Position numbers and translations under genes: made by a program. 10,131 nucleotides of DNA from an uncultured Chitinophagaceae bacterium (GTDB lineage Bacteria > Bacteroidota > Bacteroidia > Chitinophagales > Chitinophagaceae). The notes under the pieces were generated by a model. The model was not told the origin of the DNA. It was given only the letters and a program-made list of their open reading frames with translations, and did not search any database. Each line of letters starts with the position of its first letter. Position 1 is the first letter of the stretch. Below are positions 1 to 6,193 of this stretch, in pieces. The stretch covers positions 1 through 10,131 of the forward strand of contig CAILAF010000291.1 of NCBI GenBank assembly GCA_903832075.1, given 5' to 3'.

Positions 1-375
1 ACAAATAAACAAATAAATTTAACTGAAGAAATTGCGGAAGCAAATATTTTATATCAAGAAATACAAAACATTGCTGCGGAGATTGACAGCACTTTAGCCG
101 AGCACACCAAATCCTTGCAGGCTAAGGCTTTGAAAAGATTAATAGAATTGGAAAAGAAAATGTTGCGAACAGAAAAAAAGAAATTTGAGGCCGAGCAAAG
201 ACAAATAAAAAAGCTGAAACAAGAATTGTTTCCTCACAATAGTTTACAGGAAAGGCAAGAAAATTTTTCTAATTATTATGCACAATACGGTAAAGATTGG
301 TTGCAGTTAATTTATAAAAACTCAAAAGGATTGGAGCAAGAATTTGGTGTGATTGTTAATAATGGATTATTATAG
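1..375 (+). CDS. bshC: Bacillithiol biosynthesis cysteine-adding enzyme BshC, C-terminal part (5' end outside window)
   Basis: The reading frame is open from the first base and ends at TAG 373-375, giving the last 124 residues of a protein whose family is usually about 530 residues. BshC catalyses the last step of bacillithiol synthesis in the cytoplasm, adding cysteine to glucosaminyl-malate. The visible part has a long charged coiled coil (roughly residues 35-78, rich in K, E and Q). It is followed by the typical BshC tail: LFPHNSLQERQENF, then YYAQYGKDW and a short hydrophobic end. The coiled coil and the 'LQER.ENF...YYAQYGKD' stretch are what I recognise as this family. A TTG at 115 could be taken as a start, but the upstream frame is open and in family, so the gene is simply truncated by the window. 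Its stop overlaps the convergent gene's stop by 6 bp. No bshA or bshB is visible. Confidence 0.88.
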   Translation, partial: TNKQINLTEEIAEANILYQEIQNIAAEIDSTLAEHTKSLQAKALKRLIELEKKMLRTEKKKFEAEQRQIKKLKQELFPHNSLQERQENFSNYYAQYGKDWLQLIYKNSKGLEQEFGVIVNNGLL

Positions 376-834
376 ATTAATTTGATATTGTACTCTTTTA
401 TTTTTTATGATTTTGTTCAATTCTCTAAGTGATAAAAGAGAAAATCCTTTTGATTCTGGATGTAATGAAACAAAACAAAATTTGTATTTTTCTCCAAGTT
501 TTGTTGCTAAATTAAATTCACTTTCAGTTGCTCCAAAAAAGAAACCATGTGGATTATTAACAAGTTTCTTTTTTGTAGTCTTTAATTCTATCAATATTAT
601 ATCTTCTATTTTTTCAAAAAGTATAATTTTTTCAAGATTGGTATGCCCAGGAATTAATACTAAATCAAAAGCTCGAGAATATTTTTTTTCAATTGAGAGC
701 AAACTCATTATTTTTTTTCTGCTCTCTTTGTCAGGATTAATAAAATTGTTTTCAGATGAAAGAAGAAATGATAGAGCTTCTTTCTCAGATTTATTATTGT
801 CAATTGTAATTGTATATGAATGATTGTTTGCCAT
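370..834 (-). CDS. Hypothetical protein with PD-(D/E)xK nuclease-like motifs, resembling the DUF3883 type
   Basis: This 154-residue protein has no signal peptide or membrane segment. I do not recognise it as a named gene. The C-terminal two thirds show a possible restriction-endonuclease-like core: D57 in 'FDLVLIPG', then E83 and K85 in 'ILIELKTTKK' 26 residues later. These are followed by 'GFFFGATESEFNLA' and 'EKYKFCFVSL'. That order (acid, ExK, then an E-containing helix and a final strand) resembles the DUF3883 domain seen in DNA-modification and NO VEIN-like proteins, but the match is by eye only. The ATG lies 6 nt downstream of the purE stop, so it is probably the last gene of the pdxJ cluster. 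Base composition is unlike its neighbour: about 26% G+C over 421-780 against about 37% over 901-1140 in purE. This suggests a recent arrival. The opposite-strand frame 407-823 is F/S/L-rich and is taken as a shadow. Confidence 0.6.
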   Translation of the reverse strand: MANNHSYTITIDNNKSEKEALSFLLSSENNFINPDKESRKKIMSLLSIEKKYSRAFDLVLIPGHTNLEKIILFEKIEDIILIELKTTKKKLVNNPHGFFFGATESEFNLATKLGEKYKFCFVSLHPESKGFSLLSLRELNKIIKNKRVQYQINL

Positions 835-840
835 TCTAGT

Positions 841-1362
841 TTAAACATCAAACTCATTTTTCCAATCTTCTTTTAATTTTTCTACTTTATTTAATACTTC
901 GCTATTTAATGTTTGTTTGTAAATGTTTAAAGTGGCAGAAATTTTTTCATCATTAGTACCAATAATTTCTGCAGCTAATATGCCGGCATTTTTTGCAGCG
1001 TTCAATGCAACGGTTGCAACAGGTACACCATTGGGCATTTGTAAAATAGAGAGAACAGAATCCCAACCATCAATAGAATTGCTTGATTTTATTGGCACAC
1101 CAATAACAGGCAAAGTAGTCATGCTTGCAACCATTCCCGGTAAATGCGCAGCACCACCGGCTCCTGCAATAATTACTTTTAATCCACGCTCTTTAGCATT
1201 GCTTGCATAATCCATCATTCGTTGCGGTGTGCGATGTGCAGATACTATTGTTAATTCAAATGCAATATTGAATTGCAATAAAATTTCAGTGGCAGCTTGC
1301 ATTACAGGAAGATCACTGTCGCTGCCCATGATAATGCCTACTAAAGGTTTTGATGTTGTCAT
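841..1362 (-). CDS. purE: N5-carboxyaminoimidazole ribonucleotide mutase PurE (class I)
   Basis: PurE moves the carboxylate of N5-CAIR to C4 to give CAIR in de novo purine synthesis; it is a cytosolic homo-octamer. The protein is 173 residues with the start used here, close to the usual 160-170. Motifs visible are GSDSD at 13-17 (phosphate and ribose binding), SAHRTP at 41-46 with catalytic His43, and GAGGAAHLPGM at 67-77. GSDSD and the overall pattern fit class I, which works with PurK; no purK is in the window. The frame stays open upstream to an ATG at 1473, but those extra 37 residues (LTQKKLKLILINK...) do not look like PurE and would overlap the upstream gene by 59 nt. ATG 1362, immediately before TTSKPLVGIIMGSDSD, is therefore preferred. 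It lies 52 nt after the preceding gene and 6 nt before the next one. Confidence 0.95.
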   Translation of the reverse strand: MTTSKPLVGIIMGSDSDLPVMQAATEILLQFNIAFELTIVSAHRTPQRMMDYASNAKERGLKVIIAGAGGAAHLPGMVASMTTLPVIGVPIKSSNSIDGWDSVLSILQMPNGVPVATVALNAAKNAGILAAEIIGTNDEKISATLNIYKQTLNSEVLNKVEKLKEDWKNEFDV

Positions 1363-1414
1363 AATGATGATGCAAGATACTTGAAATTTATTTTTATATG
1401 CTTGTTGCGTTTTA

Positions 1415-2632
1415 TTAATCAATATTAACTTCAATTTTTTCTGTGTAAGCTGTTTGAATCCATTTAACAACATTCTTTTTAAAAAAATGTCTGCACAACG
1501 AATTCGGTGTTATTGTATTGATAATAAAATTATACAGCATAGGAGAAATATGTTGAATGATATTGTATGTATTGATGCTTTCATTTAAACGCTTATAAAT
1601 TTCTCTATCATAATTTTTAAATGTTGTTTCAGAAAAATTATTTGTTTTAACAGCACGTTCAATAAAATGTGCTGCAATATATCCGCTCATCATTGCAGGA
1701 CCAATGCCTTCGCCGGTTGTTGGACAAATTAATGAAGCGGCATCTCCGGTTAATAACCAACCATCGCCGAATGTTTTTCTTTTTAATGATGCCAATGGCA
1801 ATCCCCAACCTTGCGACTTTTCCAGTGGTGTAGCATGTTTGAAGCGATTACTAATTACCGGGTCATTAGTAATGATATCGTTAAAAATATTTTTTAGATT
1901 GATATTTTTTTTTGAAATAAATGCACTCTGCAAGCCACAACCAACATTTGCTTCTCCATTTGGTAAAGGAAATATCCATAAATAGGCGAGTGGTAAAGAT
2001 TTAGGAAGATATAATTCTAAATGATTGTGTTGCATGTTGCTGATGTCTTTCCAATATTGTCTTAATCCGCTTGCATAATTTGCTCTGTCAATTTTTCTTT
2101 CGCCCAAACTTTTTAATACAACAGAATGATCTCCGTCAGCACCCACAACTAATTTTGTTTGTATCTCAATTTCTTCACCATTTTTTTTAGCGAATATTTT
2201 TCTTTCATTTTCATCAACAATAATTTTTTCCACTTTAGTGCCTTGCAAAAAGGTTGCATAAACCGGATTTATTTTTTCTACTAAAAAGTTATCAAAGTAT
2301 TTTCTTTTACTAAAACAGAAATATGGGTAATTGAATTGATTATTTTTTGGAACGTATTCTAATAATGCTTTTTTATTTTTAGCAATATGAACGAGAACAG
2401 ATTTGCTTTGCGTAAAGTTTTTATTAGTTAAAATATTTCTTTCAACAAAACCTTCCTCCAGATTATTTAATACACGCATTACTTTTAAATCAAGTCCATC
2501 GCCACAAACTTTATCACGCGGAAATACAGCAGCATCAAGGATTACATGAGGTATCTGCATTTTAGAAAGAAACAATGATGTTGTTGCTCCTGCAGGTCCG
2601 GCACCAATAATGCAAATATTAGTTTTGATCAT
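1415..2632 (-). CDS. Geranylgeranyl-reductase-family FAD-dependent oxidoreductase
   Basis: A 405-residue flavoprotein of the geranylgeranyl reductase (GGR) branch of the p-hydroxybenzoate-hydroxylase-like superfamily. Evidence: the N-terminal FAD dinucleotide-binding motif GAGPAG at 10-15; the family motif FPRDKVCGDG at 37-46; the second FAD/NAD(P)H motif VVGADGDHS at 162-170; and GWLLTGDAAS at 291-300 followed by TGEGIGPAMMSG at 306-317, which binds the ribityl-pyrophosphate part of FAD. Family members reduce isoprenoid double bonds or act as other FAD-dependent oxidoreductases. The substrate here cannot be read from sequence; a membrane isoprenoid such as a quinone side chain is possible but unproven. 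The C-terminal 80 residues (from about 325) are less conserved and aromatic-rich. The start lies 3 nt after the pdxJ stop, so the two are surely cotranscribed. Confidence 0.88.
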   Translation of the reverse strand: MIKTNICIIGAGPAGATTSLFLSKMQIPHVILDAAVFPRDKVCGDGLDLKVMRVLNNLEEGFVERNILTNKNFTQSKSVLVHIAKNKKALLEYVPKNNQFNYPYFCFSKRKYFDNFLVEKINPVYATFLQGTKVEKIIVDENERKIFAKKNGEEIEIQTKLVVGADGDHSVVLKSLGERKIDRANYASGLRQYWKDISNMQHNHLELYLPKSLPLAYLWIFPLPNGEANVGCGLQSAFISKKNINLKNIFNDIITNDPVISNRFKHATPLEKSQGWGLPLASLKRKTFGDGWLLTGDAASLICPTTGEGIGPAMMSGYIAAHFIERAVKTNNFSETTFKNYDREIYKRLNESINTYNIIQHISPMLYNFIINTITPNSLCRHFFKKNVVKWIQTAYTEKIEVNID

Positions 2633-2635
2633 TTT

Positions 2636-3364
2636 TTATTGTAATTGCCTTTTATACATCTGAATGGCATTTTCAAATCCTAAATAAATGGCATCGCAAA
2701 CCAATGCATGACCAATACTAACTTCATCCAGCCAAGGAATATTTTGTTTAAAGAATTTTAAATTATTTAAATCCAAATCATGTCCTGCATTTAAACCTAA
2801 ACCTAATTCTTTTGCTTTTGTTGCAGCGGCAACATAAGGTGTAATAGCCAATTGGCGATTAACGAATGATGATATTGAAAATTCTTTTGCATAACCTTCG
2901 GTATATAATTCAATTCTATCAGTTCCGGTTGCAGCGGCGGCTTCAATCATTTCGATAATTGGATCAACAAAAAGTGAAACACGTATTCCCGCATTTTTAA
3001 AAACAGTAACAATGTTTATTAAATAATCTTTATGTTCAATAGTGTTCCATCCATGATCGCTGGTTAATTGATTTAATACATCGGGTACTAATGTTACTTG
3101 ATGCGGTTTTGTTTCTAAAACAAGATCAATAAATTTTTGTTCAGTACAATTTCCTTCAATATTAAATTCGGTAGTGATAATTTTTTTTATTGCACGAACA
3201 TCATCATACCGAATATGTCTTTCATCGGGACGAGGATGAACCGTTATGCCATCTGCACCAAAGTGCTGTGCATCAATAACAGCTTTAACTACATCAGGAT
3301 TATTGCCACCTCTTGAATTACGCAGTGTGGCCAACTTATTTATGTTTACACTTAGTTTAGTCAT
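2636..3364 (-). CDS. pdxJ: Pyridoxine 5'-phosphate synthase PdxJ
   Basis: PdxJ condenses 1-deoxy-D-xylulose 5-phosphate with 3-amino-2-oxopropyl phosphate to pyridoxine 5'-phosphate, the ring-closing step of the DXP-dependent vitamin B6 pathway; it is a cytosolic TIM barrel. At 242 residues it has the normal length. Key residues by comparison with the E. coli enzyme: His43 in GADGITVHPRPDERHI (E. coli His45), Glu70 in FNIEGN (Glu72), His195 in NAGHDL (His193), and the phosphate-binding GHA at 218-220. At the N-terminus, VNINKLATLRN has Asn-Lys at 9-10 where E. coli has Asp-His; I believe this is the usual Bacteroidota form, but that is from memory. It is the first gene of a four-gene minus-strand cluster. 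Its ATG lies only 10 nt beyond a strong hairpin, so its transcription start is unclear. Confidence 0.95.
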   Translation of the reverse strand: MTKLSVNINKLATLRNSRGGNNPDVVKAVIDAQHFGADGITVHPRPDERHIRYDDVRAIKKIITTEFNIEGNCTEQKFIDLVLETKPHQVTLVPDVLNQLTSDHGWNTIEHKDYLINIVTVFKNAGIRVSLFVDPIIEMIEAAAATGTDRIELYTEGYAKEFSISSFVNRQLAITPYVAAATKAKELGLGLNAGHDLDLNNLKFFKQNIPWLDEVSIGHALVCDAIYLGFENAIQMYKRQLQ

Positions 3365-3407
3365 TCAACAAAAATAAAACCTTGAATCCATTAGACTCAA
3401 GGTTTTA
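3365..3407 (-). terminator. Hairpin with U-tract after the DUF1761 gene, abutting the pdxJ start
   Basis: The arms 3375-3388 and 3394-3407 pair over 14 bp around a 5-nt loop (3389-3393). The core AAAACCTTGA / TCAAGGTTTT is perfect, and the single mismatch becomes a G-U wobble only when read as minus-strand RNA. On that strand the stem is followed by UUUUUGUUG. This is a classic intrinsic terminator placed 20 nt after the DUF1761 stop. It ends right at the pdxJ start codon, so it may also act on readthrough into pdxJ. Confidence 0.8.
3369..3376 (-). promoter_or_regulatory. TAnnTTTG-like element inside the terminator tail, upstream of pdxJ (weak)
   Basis: On the minus strand this reads TATTTTTG, an exact match to the Bacteroidota -7 consensus TAnnTTTG. 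It ends 4 nt before the pdxJ ATG, which would make the transcript leaderless or start inside the gene. It also coincides with the terminator U-tract. A chance match is quite possible in such A+T-rich DNA, so this is only a candidate. Confidence 0.2.
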
Positions 3408-3427
3408 AAATATATTTTGCAAAATAA

Positions 3428-3850
3428 TTAATGCCATCCGGCCAATATGGCACTTGCAATTGAAATACCAATAATGTGATAAACGCAATCAATTACATAC
3501 AACATCATAGGTTTTTTTGTGTATAAATAATTGATGCTTATTGAAGCGCTTGAAAAACAAACGCCAAGTAATAATCCTAATTTAATTCCGCCAATTGCAT
3601 CAATGGCGGGAAGTATTTGCATTAAAACTGCCAGTCCAAAAGTTGTAATCAACATTAAAATAAAACTAATGGCAAACATTGTTGGGATGCCTTTCTTTGC
3701 ATCGGCTTTATTTACATCAATGTTATTTAGTTTTACCCAAATAGGTGAAAATAAAACGGGACTGTACCAAATTGCACCTAATGCAAAGTAAGCAAGAGCT
3801 GCAACCAACGTATGCAGCCAATTGATGTTGGATAATACATGATTAAACAT
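3428..3850 (-). CDS. DUF1761 family integral membrane protein
   Basis: A 140-residue protein of unknown function with four predicted transmembrane helices, at about residues 11-27, 56-79, 86-108 and 115-137. The signature near the first helix, ALGAIWYSPVLFSPIW (residues 23-38), is what I recognise as the DUF1761 family; the short loop LNNIDVNKADAKKG that follows is also typical. The length matches the family. The function is not established and I propose none. The gene stands alone between two others on the same strand: 68 nt separate it from the galactosidase stop upstream, and a strong terminator follows 20 nt after its own stop. It is therefore probably a single-gene transcript or the tail of the galactosidase transcript. 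The start is the only good ATG before the first helix. Confidence 0.85.
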   Translation of the reverse strand: MFNHVLSNINWLHTLVAALAYFALGAIWYSPVLFSPIWVKLNNIDVNKADAKKGIPTMFAISFILMLITTFGLAVLMQILPAIDAIGGIKLGLLLGVCFSSASISINYLYTKKPMMLYVIDCVYHIIGISIASAILAGWH

Positions 3851-3852
3851 AA

Positions 3853-3868
3853 TTTATAGTTTTATAGT
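3853..3868. repeat. Two tandem copies of the 8-mer TTTATAGT in the DUF1761 leader
   Basis: TTTATAGT is repeated exactly at 3853-3860 and 3861-3868, then two more T. On the minus strand it lies 2 nt upstream of the DUF1761 start codon, in the leader. It could be simple slippage in A+T-rich DNA or a short binding site. The rest of the 68-nt gap (3851-3918) shows only a weak stem near 3900-3915 and no convincing promoter. Confidence 0.5.
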
Positions 3869-3918
3869 TTGATTAATGTAACAAGATAAAAATTATATTT
3901 CGCTTTTGCAATAGCTGT

Positions 3919-6090
3919 TTAATCATTCACTTTAATAAATGTTACACCATGTGGTGCTACATTTGAAGTGAATGAATCTTTAAAGCTGCCTAAATTTTTT
4001 TGTCGCCATAAATCATGAACCTTTTTTGAAATTGATTTTTTCAATTCAATATCATTCCATGAAACAGAAATATTTTGATATTTATTAGAAAGATTAAATA
4101 TACCAATTGCATGAGAACCATCTTCCAATTCTTTCATCCAAACTTGATAAATAGAATTAGCAACAATTTGTTTTGCTTCTTTACCTAATACATCTTGATC
4201 AACAGCTATCACTTCATCGTTGCTTAAGAGATTCAATGTAAAGTCATCTATTTTACTAATATCGCCACCAATTAAAAGTGGAGCAGACAATAAACACCAC
4301 AAACTTATATGCGTATATTGTTCATCAGGTGTAAGCTTTGTTGCATGCAAACTTTCACCCCAACCAAGTTGTCCAACAACCAACATATCGGGATCACTCC
4401 ATCTTCCTGGTTTAGTATATTTATATTGAACTGTTTGACTAAAACCAATACTACTAAGGCTTTCCCAAGTATCTTCAATATCACCTGTTGTTCTCCAACA
4501 GTTACCATTTACTTTATCGCCCCATTCCCAAACGTTTTTCATTCCATATTGGCATAAACTAAAAGTAATATCTCTTTTTTGTTTTAACAATACATCACGC
4601 ATGATAGCATAAGGTTTTTGATAAGAAGCCAACGTTGTATCTTTTCCATTTATTTCTTCATAACTGCACCAATCATATTTTAAATAATCTATTCCCCAAC
4701 TTGCATAAGAATTTGCATCATTTATTTCATGTTGATAAGAACCCAAATAACCTCCACAAGTTTTTGGGCCTGGCGATGAATATATTCCAAACTTTAATCC
4801 TTTACCATGCAACCAATCACCTAAGGCTTTCATGTCAGGGAATTTTTTATTTGGAATAACATTTCCTTTTTCATCTCTTATTGGTTCTTCCCATCCATCA
4901 TCAATATTCATATAAGTCCATCCATGATCTATTAAACCTTTATCAATCAATGCTTGTGCGCTTGATTTTAATTTTTCACTGCTAACGCTTAAACCCCAGC
5001 AATTCCAACTATTCCAGCCCATAGGTGGCGTTAGTGCTAAAACATCACCGACTTTAATGGTGAATTTTTTTTCTGTTTTTCCTTTTACATTCGACACAAT
5101 TAATTTCATTGAATAATCGCCACGTTCATCAATTTTACCGGTAATGATTCCATTTGTTGCATCAAACTTTAATCCTTTAGGTAAATTTTCAACAGAATAT
5201 TTTAAAGGTTTATCGCCGGTTGCTGCAATCTTATATAAAACAGGAGAGCCTGATCTAACACCAAATACTTTAGCACTATTGATTTTTGGAAATGCAGATG
5301 AAGAAGGCGTTAAGATATAAGGAGTTGTTTTAGTAAGTGTTATTGTTTTCTTTGTTTGAGTTTCTTTAAAAGTTGCAGATATTAATAATCGTTCTGTAAC
5401 ATTTGTAAGAATATTTGATAAATATGTATCTCCGCCTTTTAAAGAAACTTTTTTATTTATTGTTGACAATACTTTATTTGTTTCAGGATTTGTAACAGTT
5501 GTTATAAATTCTCCATCAATATTTTTAAAAGATTTATTATGTAATGATGCAGTACATTGCTTTGCATTGAATTGCATATTTACAGTAATGTTATCAATAA
5601 TGTCCATCATGTTAATGAATATATTACCACCATACATGCCACCGCCACCGCCGCTATCAAAAACTCTAACACACAAAACATTATCTGCGTCCCATTTTAG
5701 AAATGAACTTGCAGTAGCGAGATGATATTCTCTGGTAATATTCCATCCTTCAGTTTTACCAATTAAAGTGCCATTGATATAAGTTTCATCATTATCATCA
5801 ACCTTATTTAAAAAAACACGAAGAGAATCTTTCCATAAAGAATTTTGTTTAATAGATGATGGAAGAAAAAAATGAAAACGATACCATGCATAACCATTAT
5901 AATCAGGATATCCTTGTAATTCCCATATCATACCCGTTTTGATGGTAGCCCATTGACTATCGTTTGTAGATAATTCTTTCCATTCGGCATTATCACCTTG
6001 TTTAAATTTTGCTTGCTCTAATTTTATGTCTTGTTGTGCAAACGATTGAATTGTAAAGGTTGTAGCTAATATTGTAATCCATTTTTTCAT
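3919..6090 (-). CDS. Secreted GH27 alpha-galactosidase with N-terminal beta-sandwich and putative-Ig (He_PIG) domain
   Basis: A 723-residue exo-glycosidase that should release terminal alpha-linked galactose (or a related sugar) from oligo- or polysaccharides. Residues 1-18 form a signal peptide (MKKW, hydrophobic core, SFA cut before QQ), so it is exported. Residues about 30-165 look like a galactose-binding-type beta-sandwich (WELQGYPDYNGYAWYR, then a GGGGG run at 147-151 and MYGGN). Residues about 267-349 match the He_PIG putative-Ig domain (LPKGLKFDATNGIITGKI). The GH27 barrel starts at LALTPPMGWNSWNCWG (351-366). The nucleophile is Asp473 in KYDWC and the acid/base is Asp537 in WRTTGD, by comparison with human GLA Asp170 and Asp231. 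RWSDPDML (563-570) is also conserved. A C-terminal beta domain runs from about 645. No susC/susD pair is adjacent, so this is not a classic polysaccharide-utilisation locus. The exact substrate is unknown. Confidence 0.93.
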   Translation of the reverse strand: MKKWITILATTFTIQSFAQQDIKLEQAKFKQGDNAEWKELSTNDSQWATIKTGMIWELQGYPDYNGYAWYRFHFFLPSSIKQNSLWKDSLRVFLNKVDDNDETYINGTLIGKTEGWNITREYHLATASSFLKWDADNVLCVRVFDSGGGGGMYGGNIFINMMDIIDNITVNMQFNAKQCTASLHNKSFKNIDGEFITTVTNPETNKVLSTINKKVSLKGGDTYLSNILTNVTERLLISATFKETQTKKTITLTKTTPYILTPSSSAFPKINSAKVFGVRSGSPVLYKIAATGDKPLKYSVENLPKGLKFDATNGIITGKIDERGDYSMKLIVSNVKGKTEKKFTIKVGDVLALTPPMGWNSWNCWGLSVSSEKLKSSAQALIDKGLIDHGWTYMNIDDGWEEPIRDEKGNVIPNKKFPDMKALGDWLHGKGLKFGIYSSPGPKTCGGYLGSYQHEINDANSYASWGIDYLKYDWCSYEEINGKDTTLASYQKPYAIMRDVLLKQKRDITFSLCQYGMKNVWEWGDKVNGNCWRTTGDIEDTWESLSSIGFSQTVQYKYTKPGRWSDPDMLVVGQLGWGESLHATKLTPDEQYTHISLWCLLSAPLLIGGDISKIDDFTLNLLSNDEVIAVDQDVLGKEAKQIVANSIYQVWMKELEDGSHAIGIFNLSNKYQNISVSWNDIELKKSISKKVHDLWRQKNLGSFKDSFTSNVAPHGVTFIKVND

Positions 6091-6096
6091 GGCAAT

Positions 6097-6104
6097 TATT
6101 TTTG
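6097..6104 (+). promoter_or_regulatory. Candidate -7 element for ubiD
   Basis: TATTTTTG matches TAnnTTTG exactly, about 90 nt before the ubiD ATG. A TTG at 6072-6074 could be the -33 partner, but the 22-nt spacing is longer than usual and it lies inside the divergent gene. Support is modest. Confidence 0.27.
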
Positions 6105-6150
6105 AATAATTAAATTTATCATTTTTTTTAAAAGAATCTGTTTAATTATT
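6105..6150. repeat. 10-bp perfect inverted repeat in the divergent intergenic region
   Basis: AATAATTAAA (6105-6114) and TTTAATTATT (6141-6150) are exact reverse complements, 26 nt apart, in the middle of the 103-nt gap between the divergent galactosidase and ubiD genes. Both arms are pure A/T, so chance is not excluded. The position would suit an operator or a leader hairpin. Confidence 0.4.
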
Positions 6151-6193
6151 AATCAAAGCATTTCCGTTTTGTATTTCAAACGATATTTGTACA

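Noticed and set aside
407..823. Plus-strand 138-codon reading frame opposite the nuclease-like gene
   Set aside because: Its product is a low-complexity F/S/L/I-rich string with no recognisable motif, as expected for the antisense of an A+T-rich gene; the minus-strand frame has coherent motifs and operon spacing.
1363..1473. Extended N-terminus of purE starting at ATG 1473
   Set aside because: The 37 extra residues do not resemble PurE and would overlap the upstream flavoprotein gene by 59 nt; the ATG at 1362 gives the normal family start.
3880..3918. Intrinsic terminator after the galactosidase gene
   Set aside because: Only a weak, bulged stem around GCAAAAGC followed by a broken T-run; not strong enough to call.
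6182..6189. GATATTTG as the ubiD -7 promoter element
   Set aside because: One mismatch to TAnnTTTG, and it ends 4 nt before the ATG, so transcription would start inside the coding sequence.
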